Assembly: GCF_002865645.1 (NCBI RefSeq)
Contig: NW_020194620.1
Location: 689,353 to 753,352, forward strand
Origin: Hyaloscypha bicolor E
Taxonomy: Eukaryota; Ascomycota; Leotiomycetes; Helotiales; Hyaloscyphaceae
DNA: 64,000 nt
Direction: 5' to 3'
Made by a program: the position numbers and the translations under genes. The notes beneath the pieces are model-generated. The model worked only from the letters and a program-made list of their open reading frames with translations. It had not been told where the DNA came from and searched no databases. Positions 45,986-55,542 of this stretch are shown in pieces; the first letter of the stretch is position 1; each line of letters opens with the position of its first letter.

Positions 45986-46426
45986 AATCGTACCAGGCAA
46001 TCAAATTTTTTCCTAAGGAGGAAAGGTCAGTAAGATCTTACATTAATATACAACTCAACGTGCGACGCATTAAAGCGCAATAAAAGAACGGTGGCATCGT
46101 AGACTATCAAAGATGCATCTCTTACCTGGTTGATTGAGATATTCGACTCCAGCAATTTGTTTCCCATACGAGTCCCGGATGCCAATGAAATGACCTGCTG
46201 ATAGATCGCCTGACTTAACCCCAAATAGAGTAAGGCCATCCAAGTGGATGAGATCTAGCAGACAATGACGAAGACTCTCATACACGATCCGACAGTATCG
46301 GCAGTTACTCGACAAGATTCTCAGAGCACTCAATTCTTGATTGCCAAGAGGACGTCCTAGAGTCTCTGCAAGGAGTGGTTGGCAGATACTACAAAGTGAT
46401 TCTGCTAGGAGCTGGAAATTAGGCAT
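45986..46426 (-). pseudogene. 5' part of the broken HET-domain gene
   Basis: Exon 1 (46426-46126) starts at the ATG at 46426 and encodes the Cys-rich N-terminus usual in one HET subfamily (LCSICQPLLAETLG, then SSNCRYCRIVYESL). The intron 46013-46125 has donor GTAAGA, a TTACTGAC branch and acceptor CTTAG. Exon 2 begins at 46012 and runs 19 nt plus the target duplication before the hAT element. Joining position 45994 to 30212 (one duplication copy) restores the same frame as the HET domain at 30212-29264, showing these are two halves of one gene. An apparent 22-nt intron at 46104-46125 is too short and does not fit the frame downstream. Without the distal half this piece cannot make a HET protein. 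Confidence 0.85.
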
Positions 46427-46510
46427 CCAGACAAGCGTAATAGAGTACAAGTTAGAACATTAGAAATGTGAGGATTACTATTGTGGATGATACTAGGGGC
46501 AAGGACTAAA

Positions 46511-46583
46511 ACGACACCCCCTCGGGTGTCGATCGGGGTGTCGATTACCAGGATTAGGGGTGTCGATTGGGGTACGGCAGGTA
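46511..46583. repeat. Cluster of GGGGTGTCGAT and TACGGCAGG short repeats
   Basis: GGGTGTCGAT occurs three times (about 46524, 46535 and 46557), once facing an inverted CGACACCCC at 46512. TACGGCAGG is then repeated twice head to tail, the second copy being the outer end of the inverted-repeat element that starts at 46584. The stretch is GC-rich, unlike the AT-rich element beyond. Its origin is unknown; it could be the edge of an older insertion or part of the HET promoter. Confidence 0.55.
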
Positions 46584-46775
46584 CGGCAGGATTTTAGGCA
46601 GTAAAGGGTCAAAACACTCGAGCACTCGATACTCGAGTACTGGAATACCAAAATACTAAAATCTAAAGCTATAAATTATATACTACTTAAAATTAGATCT
46701 GGAATTATACTAAAAGTATATTTAGACTTATATTTATTATTTATAAGAAGCTCTTTATATATTATAATAAGCTAT
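46584..46775. repeat. Left long inverted repeat of the TA element
   Basis: Matches the complement of about 53925-54101 at most positions; differences are mainly C/T and G/A. Contains the CTCGAG-bearing ACACTCGAGCACTCG segment near the outer end. Confidence 0.8.
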
Positions 46776-47139
46776 CTTTTAAGAAGCGGCCTCTTATTCT
46801 TTTAAGAATTATTTTCCAGAAAGCTATTTCTAAAGAAACTCTTTATATATTATAATAAGCTATTTTTTAAGAAGCTTTTTAAATATTAATAAATTATTTA
46901 TAAGAAGCTTTTTATATATAATATATAAAAAGCTTTTAAAAAAGTAGTTTTTTTTAAAAATAGCTTTTTAGAAAAGTAAATTTTTTTTTAAAGAAATAGC
47001 TTTCTTAATAAAAGCTAAAGTACCTTAAATAATTATAAAATCTTAAATATATATTTTTAATTTTATATTAATTTTATCCTATATTTTTTCTTTAGAAAAT
47101 AGCTTATTATAATATATAAAGAGCTTTCTTAGAAATAGC

Positions 47140-47377
47140 TATTACGGGTACGGTATTTAGGGCTTGGAAAGCAAGGTAGAAGGTCCCTTATAAAGATGAT
47201 TCAAAGCTAAAGAAGGGAAAACTAGAATACAGGAGGCTGCGAGGGAATATATATATCCTATAGTATACTAGTCCCGAAGGGGCTAGCTTTCTAAATATTT
47301 CCAGTATATTCCAAGCATATTTCCCTAGTAAGGCGGCCGTATTACGTATATCTAGGAGATATCTGGGAATCGTAATA
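47140..47377 (-). repeat. 3' LTR of retrotransposon 3 (RIP-mutated copy)
   Basis: 238 bp. Compared with the right copy, every substitution I could find is C to T or G to A in this copy. Confidence 0.9.
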
Positions 47378-50300
47378 TTACTTCCCCCTTTATAATAAGC
47401 TCGTTTCCGAGCTTCATATAAGCCATTAATTCATCTAATTTCGTACTATACTCCTTCCTAAATTAAAACTAGTATCTCGGATATAGATATTATATATAAA
47501 AGGCCAGTGCCTTTACTATATAACCTAGAAGGGTTTATTATTATTTCCGTATAGTTCTGGATAAGTATTATTTTTTATATAGTCTAGCCAGTATTATAGG
47601 TTTTATAAAAGTCCTAGTATATTAATATTATTATTATAGAAACTCTATAAAACCAGAGGGCTATTGCTTAGTACCGAAGCTGGATACTATACTAGATCTT
47701 TATTCTAGCTAATCTACTAAATTCTATACTTTAGCCTATTTCTTACTAGCTTGACTATAATAACCCGTTTAATGCCGTACTCTTATTTGCTATTCTCTAG
47801 TATTAATAGGGGCAGTTCCGGGTTTGCTTGACCTGGTAGAGGATTCTGGGTGTCTTTTTATAGCTTCTTTATATAGAAAACTAGATATATCTTTATGGTT
47901 TCTGGCAGTTTTAAGAGAAATAAGTAGCTATACTATTCTAGAATCTCAAATGGGCCCTTTATTTAGTTCCCTAGCTTCCGGCTCGGATAATCGGACTTCT
48001 AGTACTTTATAGTAACCTATACTTTATTTCCCTATTTTGAAATTAATCGGACGGCAGTATTTATTAGCTTGTATTATATATTATTCCTATACTTGCTTTA
48101 TATAGCCTTGGGCAAGTTACTATAATTTATATAATTAATTTACTAATACTTTAGCTTTATTCCTATTTAGCTTCTTTTTAGGTAAATTAGCTTTAATAGG
48201 AGAGTTCTAGTCCAGAGAGATACGAGGCTTATAGCTCTTTTTAGTTATAAATAGGGACTAGCTAATAGTTTCGTACTAAAGGAAGGCTTATTAATAATTA
48301 ATTATAGTAATTTATTTGTCCTAGTTATCCTAGTAGTAGTTAATATACGGGTATAATCTCTAATTAAAGTACTAATTAATAATCTCCGTTTATCTGTCTA
48401 TTTGGGAGTAATTAGCTATAAAGAGCTTGAGCTTTATACTAATTCTCGTATAGAATTCGCTCCAAAAATCGGATATAAATTAGAATTCCCGATCTAATAT
48501 AATTATTTCTGGAATACCTACTTAATATACTATATAGAGTAAAAATAGAGGTACTAGCTATTTGGCTATAATTATATCTTATATAGAAATTATAATTAGG
48601 TATTTGGATAAGTAATCTATAAATATAGTAACTATATTATAGCCCGATTTGCTTTCTGGATAGCTCTTAAAGTCTATAGTAATATATTACTAGAGGTAAT
48701 TAGGAACTAGAAGGAAATAAAGCAAACCAGGCTTCTTATCTCTGGATATATATAATCTCCTATAGGTATAGTAATTACTATAGTATTAATTAATATTTTT
48801 GCCTATAGATAGCTAGTAATATTGCTTTTTTAATAGCTATTGGAGCTTTATATATCCAGGATATCTAGAAAGGAGTTTATTATATACTTTACGGATTAGG
48901 GTAGTCTATAAAGGTAGTCCGGGAATTATTTTATTCTCTGTAATATAGAGTCTTCTATAGTATAAAAGAAGGCTGTCTTATAGTATCTAGATATTATTTT
49001 CGGCTTGGGTTATTATATATAGCTTCTCTAGATCCGGTAATATATAATTATTCTATAGGATCTTATCTATAAGTTATAAACTGCTATATTCGGCAGGAGC
49101 CTCTAATAGTACTTTTATAAGGGCTACTATAGCAGAGTTTACTAGTAAAGCTTCTAAGAGAATACTTTCTTCTAGGGAAATTATGCCTCTAATAAAGATA
49201 TTCTCTTCCGGAAAATCTTTAGTATATATTTGGTTTTTAGGGCCGAATTCCGGATCAAGTAAGCTGACCTTATAGAGTATTATTATAAGCTATAAGTTAT
49301 AGATAATCTCTAGATTAATCTTATTTTTGGGAAGAAGTACTTAAGTTTATAGCTTCTCTTTAATCTGGCCCTAAGTATCTATTTTGTCTTGTCTTTATAA
49401 TAAAGTATTTGCTTATTTGTTTAATTTTCCAGAATAATATATAAGCTTGAAGTAATAGTAGAATAAGAGCTTAGCCTATCTAGCTTATTAAGAAGAAAGC
49501 TTCTTAGTAGTTATAAAGTACTCTAAGGTATAGTAATTAGAATAGACCTTAAAGGAAATATCCTAAAGGCCCTCTAGCTCAGCTTTCTATTTCTCTAGTA
49601 CTCAAACTATAGTAAGTATCTTCTTATTATATATATTATAATTAAGCTTTACTAGAAGTATGGTTTTGGAAAAATAAGCTATAGGATACTAAAGGCCTGT
49701 TTCTGGGTTTTATTAAGAGAGTAGGCTAGTAATTACTTCTTTGGATATATTTATTTCTACTATTATAGACAGATCTGGATTATAGTATTATAAAACTGGA
49801 ATAGAAATTATAGCTTCTTTTAGGTAAGTAAAAGCCTCTTAGTATTATTTGGACTATTTAAAGAAAATACTCTTTTTTATAAGTAAGGTAAGAGGTCTAG
49901 TAATCTATTTATATTCTCTAATAAAACATTTATAAAAGTTATAGAAGCCGAGAAAGAACTAAATATTCTTAACTATCTTTGGGAATTACTAGTTATATAT
50001 TATTTTGACTTTATTAGGATCTATTTTAATATTAGATATAGAGATAATAAAGCCTAAGTATTTTATATATATAACTTTAAATTCCGATTTCTTAATATTT
50101 ACTTAGAGGCCGGTAAGATATAAGTGGTTTAGTACTTTTCGTATATACTATTTATATTCTACTAGGTCCTCTAAATAAATAAGAATATTATTAAAATATA
50201 TTATATAAAAGTTATCTAGATATTTAAAAAATATATTATTTATATAGTATTAATATATAGCCGGGCTATTTATAAGGCCTTTCTAGAGAATATTATATTT

Positions 50301-52899
50301 ATATATTCTATAGTAGGTACGGAATATTATTAGCTCCTAAGAGTCCGGGTCTATAGCTATATAATAGAAAGCTTAGTAGATATCTAATTTAGTATAGATC
50401 TTGGCCTTAGATAATTAATTTAAAGTCTTATTAATAAGGGAAAGAAGATATTAATTTTTCCGAATAATATTATTTAGGTAGCGGAAATTAATATAGAAGT
50501 ATAAACCTCTGTTTGCTTTCTTTATAAAAAGAACTAGTAAAGTAAAGGGAGCCTAACTAGCTTTAATAAAGCCCTTAGCCAGATTATTTTCTAAGAAATA
50601 CTTGATTTCTAGAAGCTCTTAAGTAAACTATTACTAGAGGGATTAATATCTAATACTCTTGGTTCTTTTTAGGCCTTTAATCTGAATCTTATAATTATAT
50701 AATCTATAGAGAGAAAGAATATTAGATTTCTTCTTAGAGAAAATAGAGGTATATTCTTTGAGTTCTAGAGGTAATATTCTCTATAGCTACTAAAGTTCTA
50801 TTTCTCCCGGTTATTAATTCTCTAGGCCAGAAATAGCTTCTTTTTTCCGAGCTTTAAGCTTTTTATTAATCTTATAAATAGAGATTTAATTAATAATATT
50901 ATCTTTTCTCTTGGCTATATAGTTAAATACTATAGAGGTAAGAATAGCTAGGTCTAATATTTGCTCTTTATTAAGGACCTTTTCCTGCTTCTTTAGCTTT
51001 TGCTTAGGTATTATATTTTAATTAGGCTATAGAAGCTTCTTTTCTATAGTCTTATATAATTCTCTCTAATTAGTCTAAAAGAAGAAAAACTGCTTTAGAA
51101 TAGAAGATTTCCAGAAATAGCTTATAATAGAATCTCGTTAATTAGTATCTTTTTAATACTTCTTATTAGATTATTTCTCTAGCTATTACTATAAAGTACT
51201 AATAATATAACCGAATTATATAGATTTAGGCTTATTCTTTAGCTATATAAGCCTATATCTTCTATAATTAACTAGAATATTAATATATATTACCTATTTC
51301 CTACTAAGGATAGTATTATAATCTCTAAGGTTTAGGATAATTATAGGTATATTAATACTTTATTTATTAATTAGAAATAAGACTTCTATATATTTCTTAG
51401 TAGACTTAGCTAGCTTTTTATTAAAACCATATATAGTATAGGATAAGGGAAGAAGTTATAGTTCTATTCCCAAGAATTACTCTATAAGTTAAGTAAGCTT
51501 TATATTAATAAAAGTATAACTATTAGCTCCGGTATTAATAAGAAAAGAAGACTTAATTCCTAATTCATTTATACTAATAGTATAGGATATTATAAGAGTA
51601 TTTCCTCCTATTAGATAAATCAAGTTAATCTTTACCAAATCTATATTATAAGCCTCTAAAGTAGAGACTTTCTTTAGGGATACTTATTTCCCGGTTCTAT
51701 ACCAGAATTAGAGTTTGAATTCTCCAAATACTTTATTAGAATAGTATATTCCGGTAGAATAGGAACTAAGCCCGGCTTGATTCTAGAAAAAGCTACCTTG
51801 GTTTCCTTACTATATAGAACCGGATAATATCTGATATAGTAGCCGAACTTATTATAGTTATAGTACTTAATAGTCGAGAGATCCTTGGTTTTTATAGGAT
51901 ATTACTTATACTTGTAAAGAGGTATATACTTAATAAGAGTAGTTAATATGGGCTCCTTAGGCTTCTTCTTAGGAATATATAAGAGTATAGTACTAGAAGT
52001 AAACTTGGCTAGGATAGCTCCTGCCTTTTTATACTTCTTAGTCTTCTTATATATAGCCTTAATCTACTAATTATTAGTAGTATAGTACTAAGTAAAGCAA
52101 GTAGTATTAATAGAAGAATTATTATAGTATATATATACTAATTCCTGGAGCTTTAGTAAGAGCTTCTTATTTAGTTTATACTTAATATCTTGAAGACTAA
52201 TACTGCTTTCTATAGATAGTTATAAGAAGAGAGTATAGAACTCCTGAAATACTTAACTAGAGTATATTTAAAGCTTGCCAAAGTTATAGCAAGTATTCTA
52301 TATCTTGTTAGGATTAGAGTATAGCTCCTTTAGGTAGGAGTAGAGTTCTAAGAGCTAATAGTACTAATTCGGACTATCTTTGTCTATATAAGAGTTAGTT
52401 AGGGTAAGAGTATTACCGGTAAGTTTATTAGAAATATAAATAATCTTGAGATCCTCTAAGAGATATAAATTAGTATTTCCTTATAGCTTGTTCTTAACCT
52501 GAACTAGCTAGTTATTAAAGGCAGTATAATCTCTAGTAAAGAGAATTAGATCTGGGAGCTTAGTAATTCTAGTATCTCTAAAGAGAGTATAAGATATAGG
52601 GGATCCTAGACAGAAATAAGCAGAAGATGATTCGGAATTCTTTTAAGAGGGGTTCGGAGTAGCTAGAGCGGGCGGAGCAAAAGTAGTTAGAGCTACTATA
52701 AGCCGATTTACTATAGCTATATAGTGCTTAATATTATTCTCGAGCTTAGTATTATAGAGCTTGGTATTCTCGAGAATAGCTTTATTATGGCTATAGGTAT
52801 TCTTATATAAAATAGCTCTTTAGATATTCTCCCGGTAGCTCTTTATAATAATATTAATATCTGAGAGTAAGGTATCGGGTTCCTTGGCCTATTTATATA

Positions 52900-53518
52900 A
52901 CTCTCCGGTAGTAATATGGTCTTTGGTCTCCAGAAGCTTTATAATAAAAGCAGAGGGTTCTATTTCTATAGACTCGTCTATAAATTCTCCAGGAATGCTA
53001 ACGGGACGTTTGGTTCGGGAAGGGCCGCTAATGGGACGACCTGAACTAGCAGGAGCTTTACCGGAAGCCTTGGCGGAAGTCGATATAGTTCCTGGTCACG
53101 TGGTATCCTAGGAAATTGACCTATTATACTTTTCCTCTACCGTATCCTCCCTGGCAGTCTCGTTGCCGGCGTATGTATAGGGCCTACGAGGTTATAGGGT
53201 AGGGCTTGAGGGTAGTAGTCAGGTTGCTGGCCTGTGGGTGCCTATTGCTCTAGGACTTGGTTGAAGAGTAGCCTTTGTTCGAGGTTCTTCGATTTTCGGG
53301 TTTTCGGGGGGGTTTCTGATATACTACTGGCGTATATTTATAAAGATATAAATATCTGATTTCTCTGAGGGTTCTGAAGCTTTTCGCTTTTGTTATTCTG
53401 GAGTCTATTGCTCGTATTTCTGAGGTTCCGTTGTCTTGGCGGCGCCTATATTACTAATAGTTCTGAATTGGTTTATTTGAAATCCTCTACAGGATTAAAG
53501 GGAGTGAGCTTTGAATAC
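52900..53518 (-). pseudogene. 5' leader and start of gag of retrotransposon 3, nearly free of RIP
   Basis: Composition is close to genomic average, in contrast to the AT-rich body. On the minus strand the gag N-terminus is open for about 70 codons (from roughly 53095 to 52890) with a Ser/Pro/Arg-rich sequence. Upstream of it lies the untranslated leader next to the right LTR. The first stop codon appears at a former Gln codon near 52890. Confidence 0.65.
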
Positions 53519-53756
53519 TATTACGGGTACGGCATTCAGGGCTTGGAAAGCAAGGTAGAAGGTCCCTTACGAAGACGATTCAAAGCTAAAGAAGGGAAAA
53601 CTAGAATACAGGAGGCTGCGAGGGAGTATATGCACCCCACAGTGCGCTAGTCCCGAAGGGGCTAGCTTTCTAAATATCTCCAGTGCATTCCAAGCATATT
53701 TCCCTAGCGAGGCGGCCGCGTCACGTGCGCCTAGGAGGCATCTGGGAATCGTGACA
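53519..53756 (-). repeat. 5' LTR of retrotransposon 3 (GC-rich, less mutated copy)
   Basis: 238 bp, retains GC-rich segments such as GGCGGCCGCGTCACGTGCGC that are AT-rich in the partner. Ends CGTGACA next to ATAGC. Confidence 0.9.
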
Positions 53757-53924
53757 ATAGCTTCTTAGAAAACAATTTCTAAAAAAGCAGCTTCCTTAAA
53801 ATAGCTTATTATAATATATAAAGAGCTTTTTAAGAAATAATTTCTTAGGGCTAACTTCTTAGGAAATAGCTTTCTAGAAAATAGCCTTTAAAAAATAAGG
53901 GACTACTTCTTAGAAAGTAGCTTA

Positions 53925-54101
53925 CTATAATATATAAAGAGCTTCTTATAAATAGTAAATATAAGTCTAAGTATACTTTTAATATAATTCCAGATCTAAT
54001 TTTAAGTAGTATATAATTTATAGCTTTGGGTTTTGGTATTTTAATATTCTAGTGCTCGAGTGCTCGAGTGTTTTGACCCTTTACCGCCTAAAATCCTGCC
54101 C
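53925..54101. repeat. Right long inverted repeat of the TA element
   Basis: Complement of 46584-46775; ends CCTAAAATCCTGCCC followed by the TA duplication. Confidence 0.8.
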
Positions 54102-55542
54102 TATTGGGGGCCGGACTATCACAACACCCAACTCAATTTCAACATTCCTGAAGGATCGCCGATAAGACCCGTGATCGTGATTGGCCCAACAGCGAGAAAT
54201 TGCCCTATGCAGCTGAGCTTTTGGCTGCATGTGTCGAGCTTTTGGCCGGAAATTCCCAGTGAGCTCGGTGAGGTATCAATTGGCGAGCGGTGGTGAAGTT
54301 GATATGCGCCATTCCGTCTTACAATTACAAATACTGTGCCGTCCGGGTCACGTATGATCGGAGAGACCGGTCACGCACAGCAATAGGACAGTTGTCTTAG
54401 GCTTTACGCTACTTTAGCAAGCGACCAGAGATCGGGCATTCCTCCTTGCTTCTGAAGACGAAGCAATATTTCCTGCTCAAGCACTACAAATACTATCCTT
54501 CTTAACGGCTCGCTTTGCCTCGCATCCGTACAAGCCAACCCGCAACCGTGACACCTCACGTCGACAGGGCGTTCTGCCCTGTCGACTCGATAGACTCTTC
54601 TATTCCTGCTTCTTCGCTGGCGCCGATAACGTCGCTGAATCTGAAGTAAATAGCTCCTTGAGAGAAGGATCAAAAGCAATATATCGTCTCCATCTTATAA
54701 TATATTGGGAGGCATAATAATACTATTATAAGTAGGCAAAACAGGGCATAAAGTACATGAAAGAATAGCTTTTGAATGAACATTATATGCGGTATTTTGA
54801 TTTTTATGTTGCTTCTTTCGGCGCGCCATGATCTGTAACACCCACCCAGTCACAAACGCTTTCGGTGCCTTCCACCACCCATGCTCATGACATGACCCAG
54901 CAGCAGGCTGCAGCAAGCGTGGTGCAGAAGCCCAGAACGGAGCATCAGGAGGATTGTGCCGTGTTGGCCCGTCCCAAACTCACGACGCCCGCCTTGCCCA
55001 GCCCTGCCTGGCAAAGCACAGACAGCGAATGCCTCTGGGCCATGCAACTATTTTGAGCAGGCTTGTGACCGCAGGCTGGGGGTGGGCTCTGAATGCAGGT
55101 TGACGAGTGGGTCACAAGTCGTCCTAGCGCTGGAAAAACAGGGGTGGCGCAAAAAACTGATTTGCAGTGCTAAATGCCTCTTCTGCCCCTCCCTGGAAAA
55201 CTTGCTCCTTCCATGCAACAAGGAGGGGAATTTGCCAAATCGCACCACTTACCAGCAGCGATAATAATTTTGGCCCCCAGAGCCTCATATTTCGACTTCA
55301 GCTCAATACTTGGCACCTATCGTTCGTGTCTTCCTACACACCCTGTCAGCAATGTACTACACACCTGCATAAAAGTACACACTTTCACTTTGAAGCATAC
55401 CCTTTTCGGAGTACGGAAGCCAAACGTGCGGTATGGAGGCGCAATCAAGGCTATATACAGGATTCGTGAAATCTGCCCATAAAGAAGATAAGGCTCTTCA
55501 AAGCAAAGAATGAAACACTAATGGTTTCGAAAAGTGGTAAAG
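54102..55542. other. GC-normal intergenic stretch, former HET upstream region and esterase promoter
   Basis: No gene is recognised. The left part was once contiguous with the HET promoter before the TA element landed. Short frames (for example 54404-54679 on the minus strand) have no motifs. The last few hundred bases before 55543 serve as promoter for the esterase. Confidence 0.5.

Larger units (their letters stand above)
47140..53756 (-). mobile_element. Ty3/gypsy LTR retrotransposon 3
   Basis: 238-bp LTRs at 47140-47377 and 53519-53756 with duplication ATAGC (47135-47139 and 53757-53761). The tract AAAGGGGGAAG on the minus strand adjoining the left LTR marks it as the 3' LTR, so the element reads right to left. 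Gag begins near 53100-53090 with residues like KASGKAPASSGRPISGPSRT. The zinc knuckle near 51860 reads YYNYNKFGYYIRYY (all four ligands Tyr). Reverse transcriptase lies around 50700-50150 with the catalytic pair as Asn-Asn, then RNase H and integrase to about 48000. LTR ends resemble those of elements 1 and 2 (T-TTACGG...), suggesting a related but distinct family. RIP stops occur throughout except near the right end. Confidence 0.9.
46584..54101. mobile_element. Inverted-repeat DNA element (TA duplication), MITE-like, hosting Ty3/gypsy element 3
   Basis: The left end (GGCAGGATTTTAGGC...AAAGGGTCAAAACACTCGAGC) recurs inverted at the right end (54101 backwards). Similarity reaches at least 180 bp inward on each side, including a shared TAAATTATATACTACTTAAAA segment. 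TA dinucleotides flank both ends (46582-46583 and 54102-54103), as in Tc1/mariner-type insertions. Removing the nested retrotransposon leaves about 0.9 kb with no recognisable transposase, so this looks like a non-autonomous element. Internally it repeats AAGCTATTT and TATATTATAATAAGC motifs. It sits about 160 bp upstream of the HET start codon, in its promoter. Confidence 0.75.

Noticed and set aside
46104..46125. 22-nt intron joining two frames in the HET 5' fragment
   Set aside because: Too short for splicing, and the frame it gives does not match the HET frame beyond the hAT insertion. The 113-nt intron 46013-46125 does.
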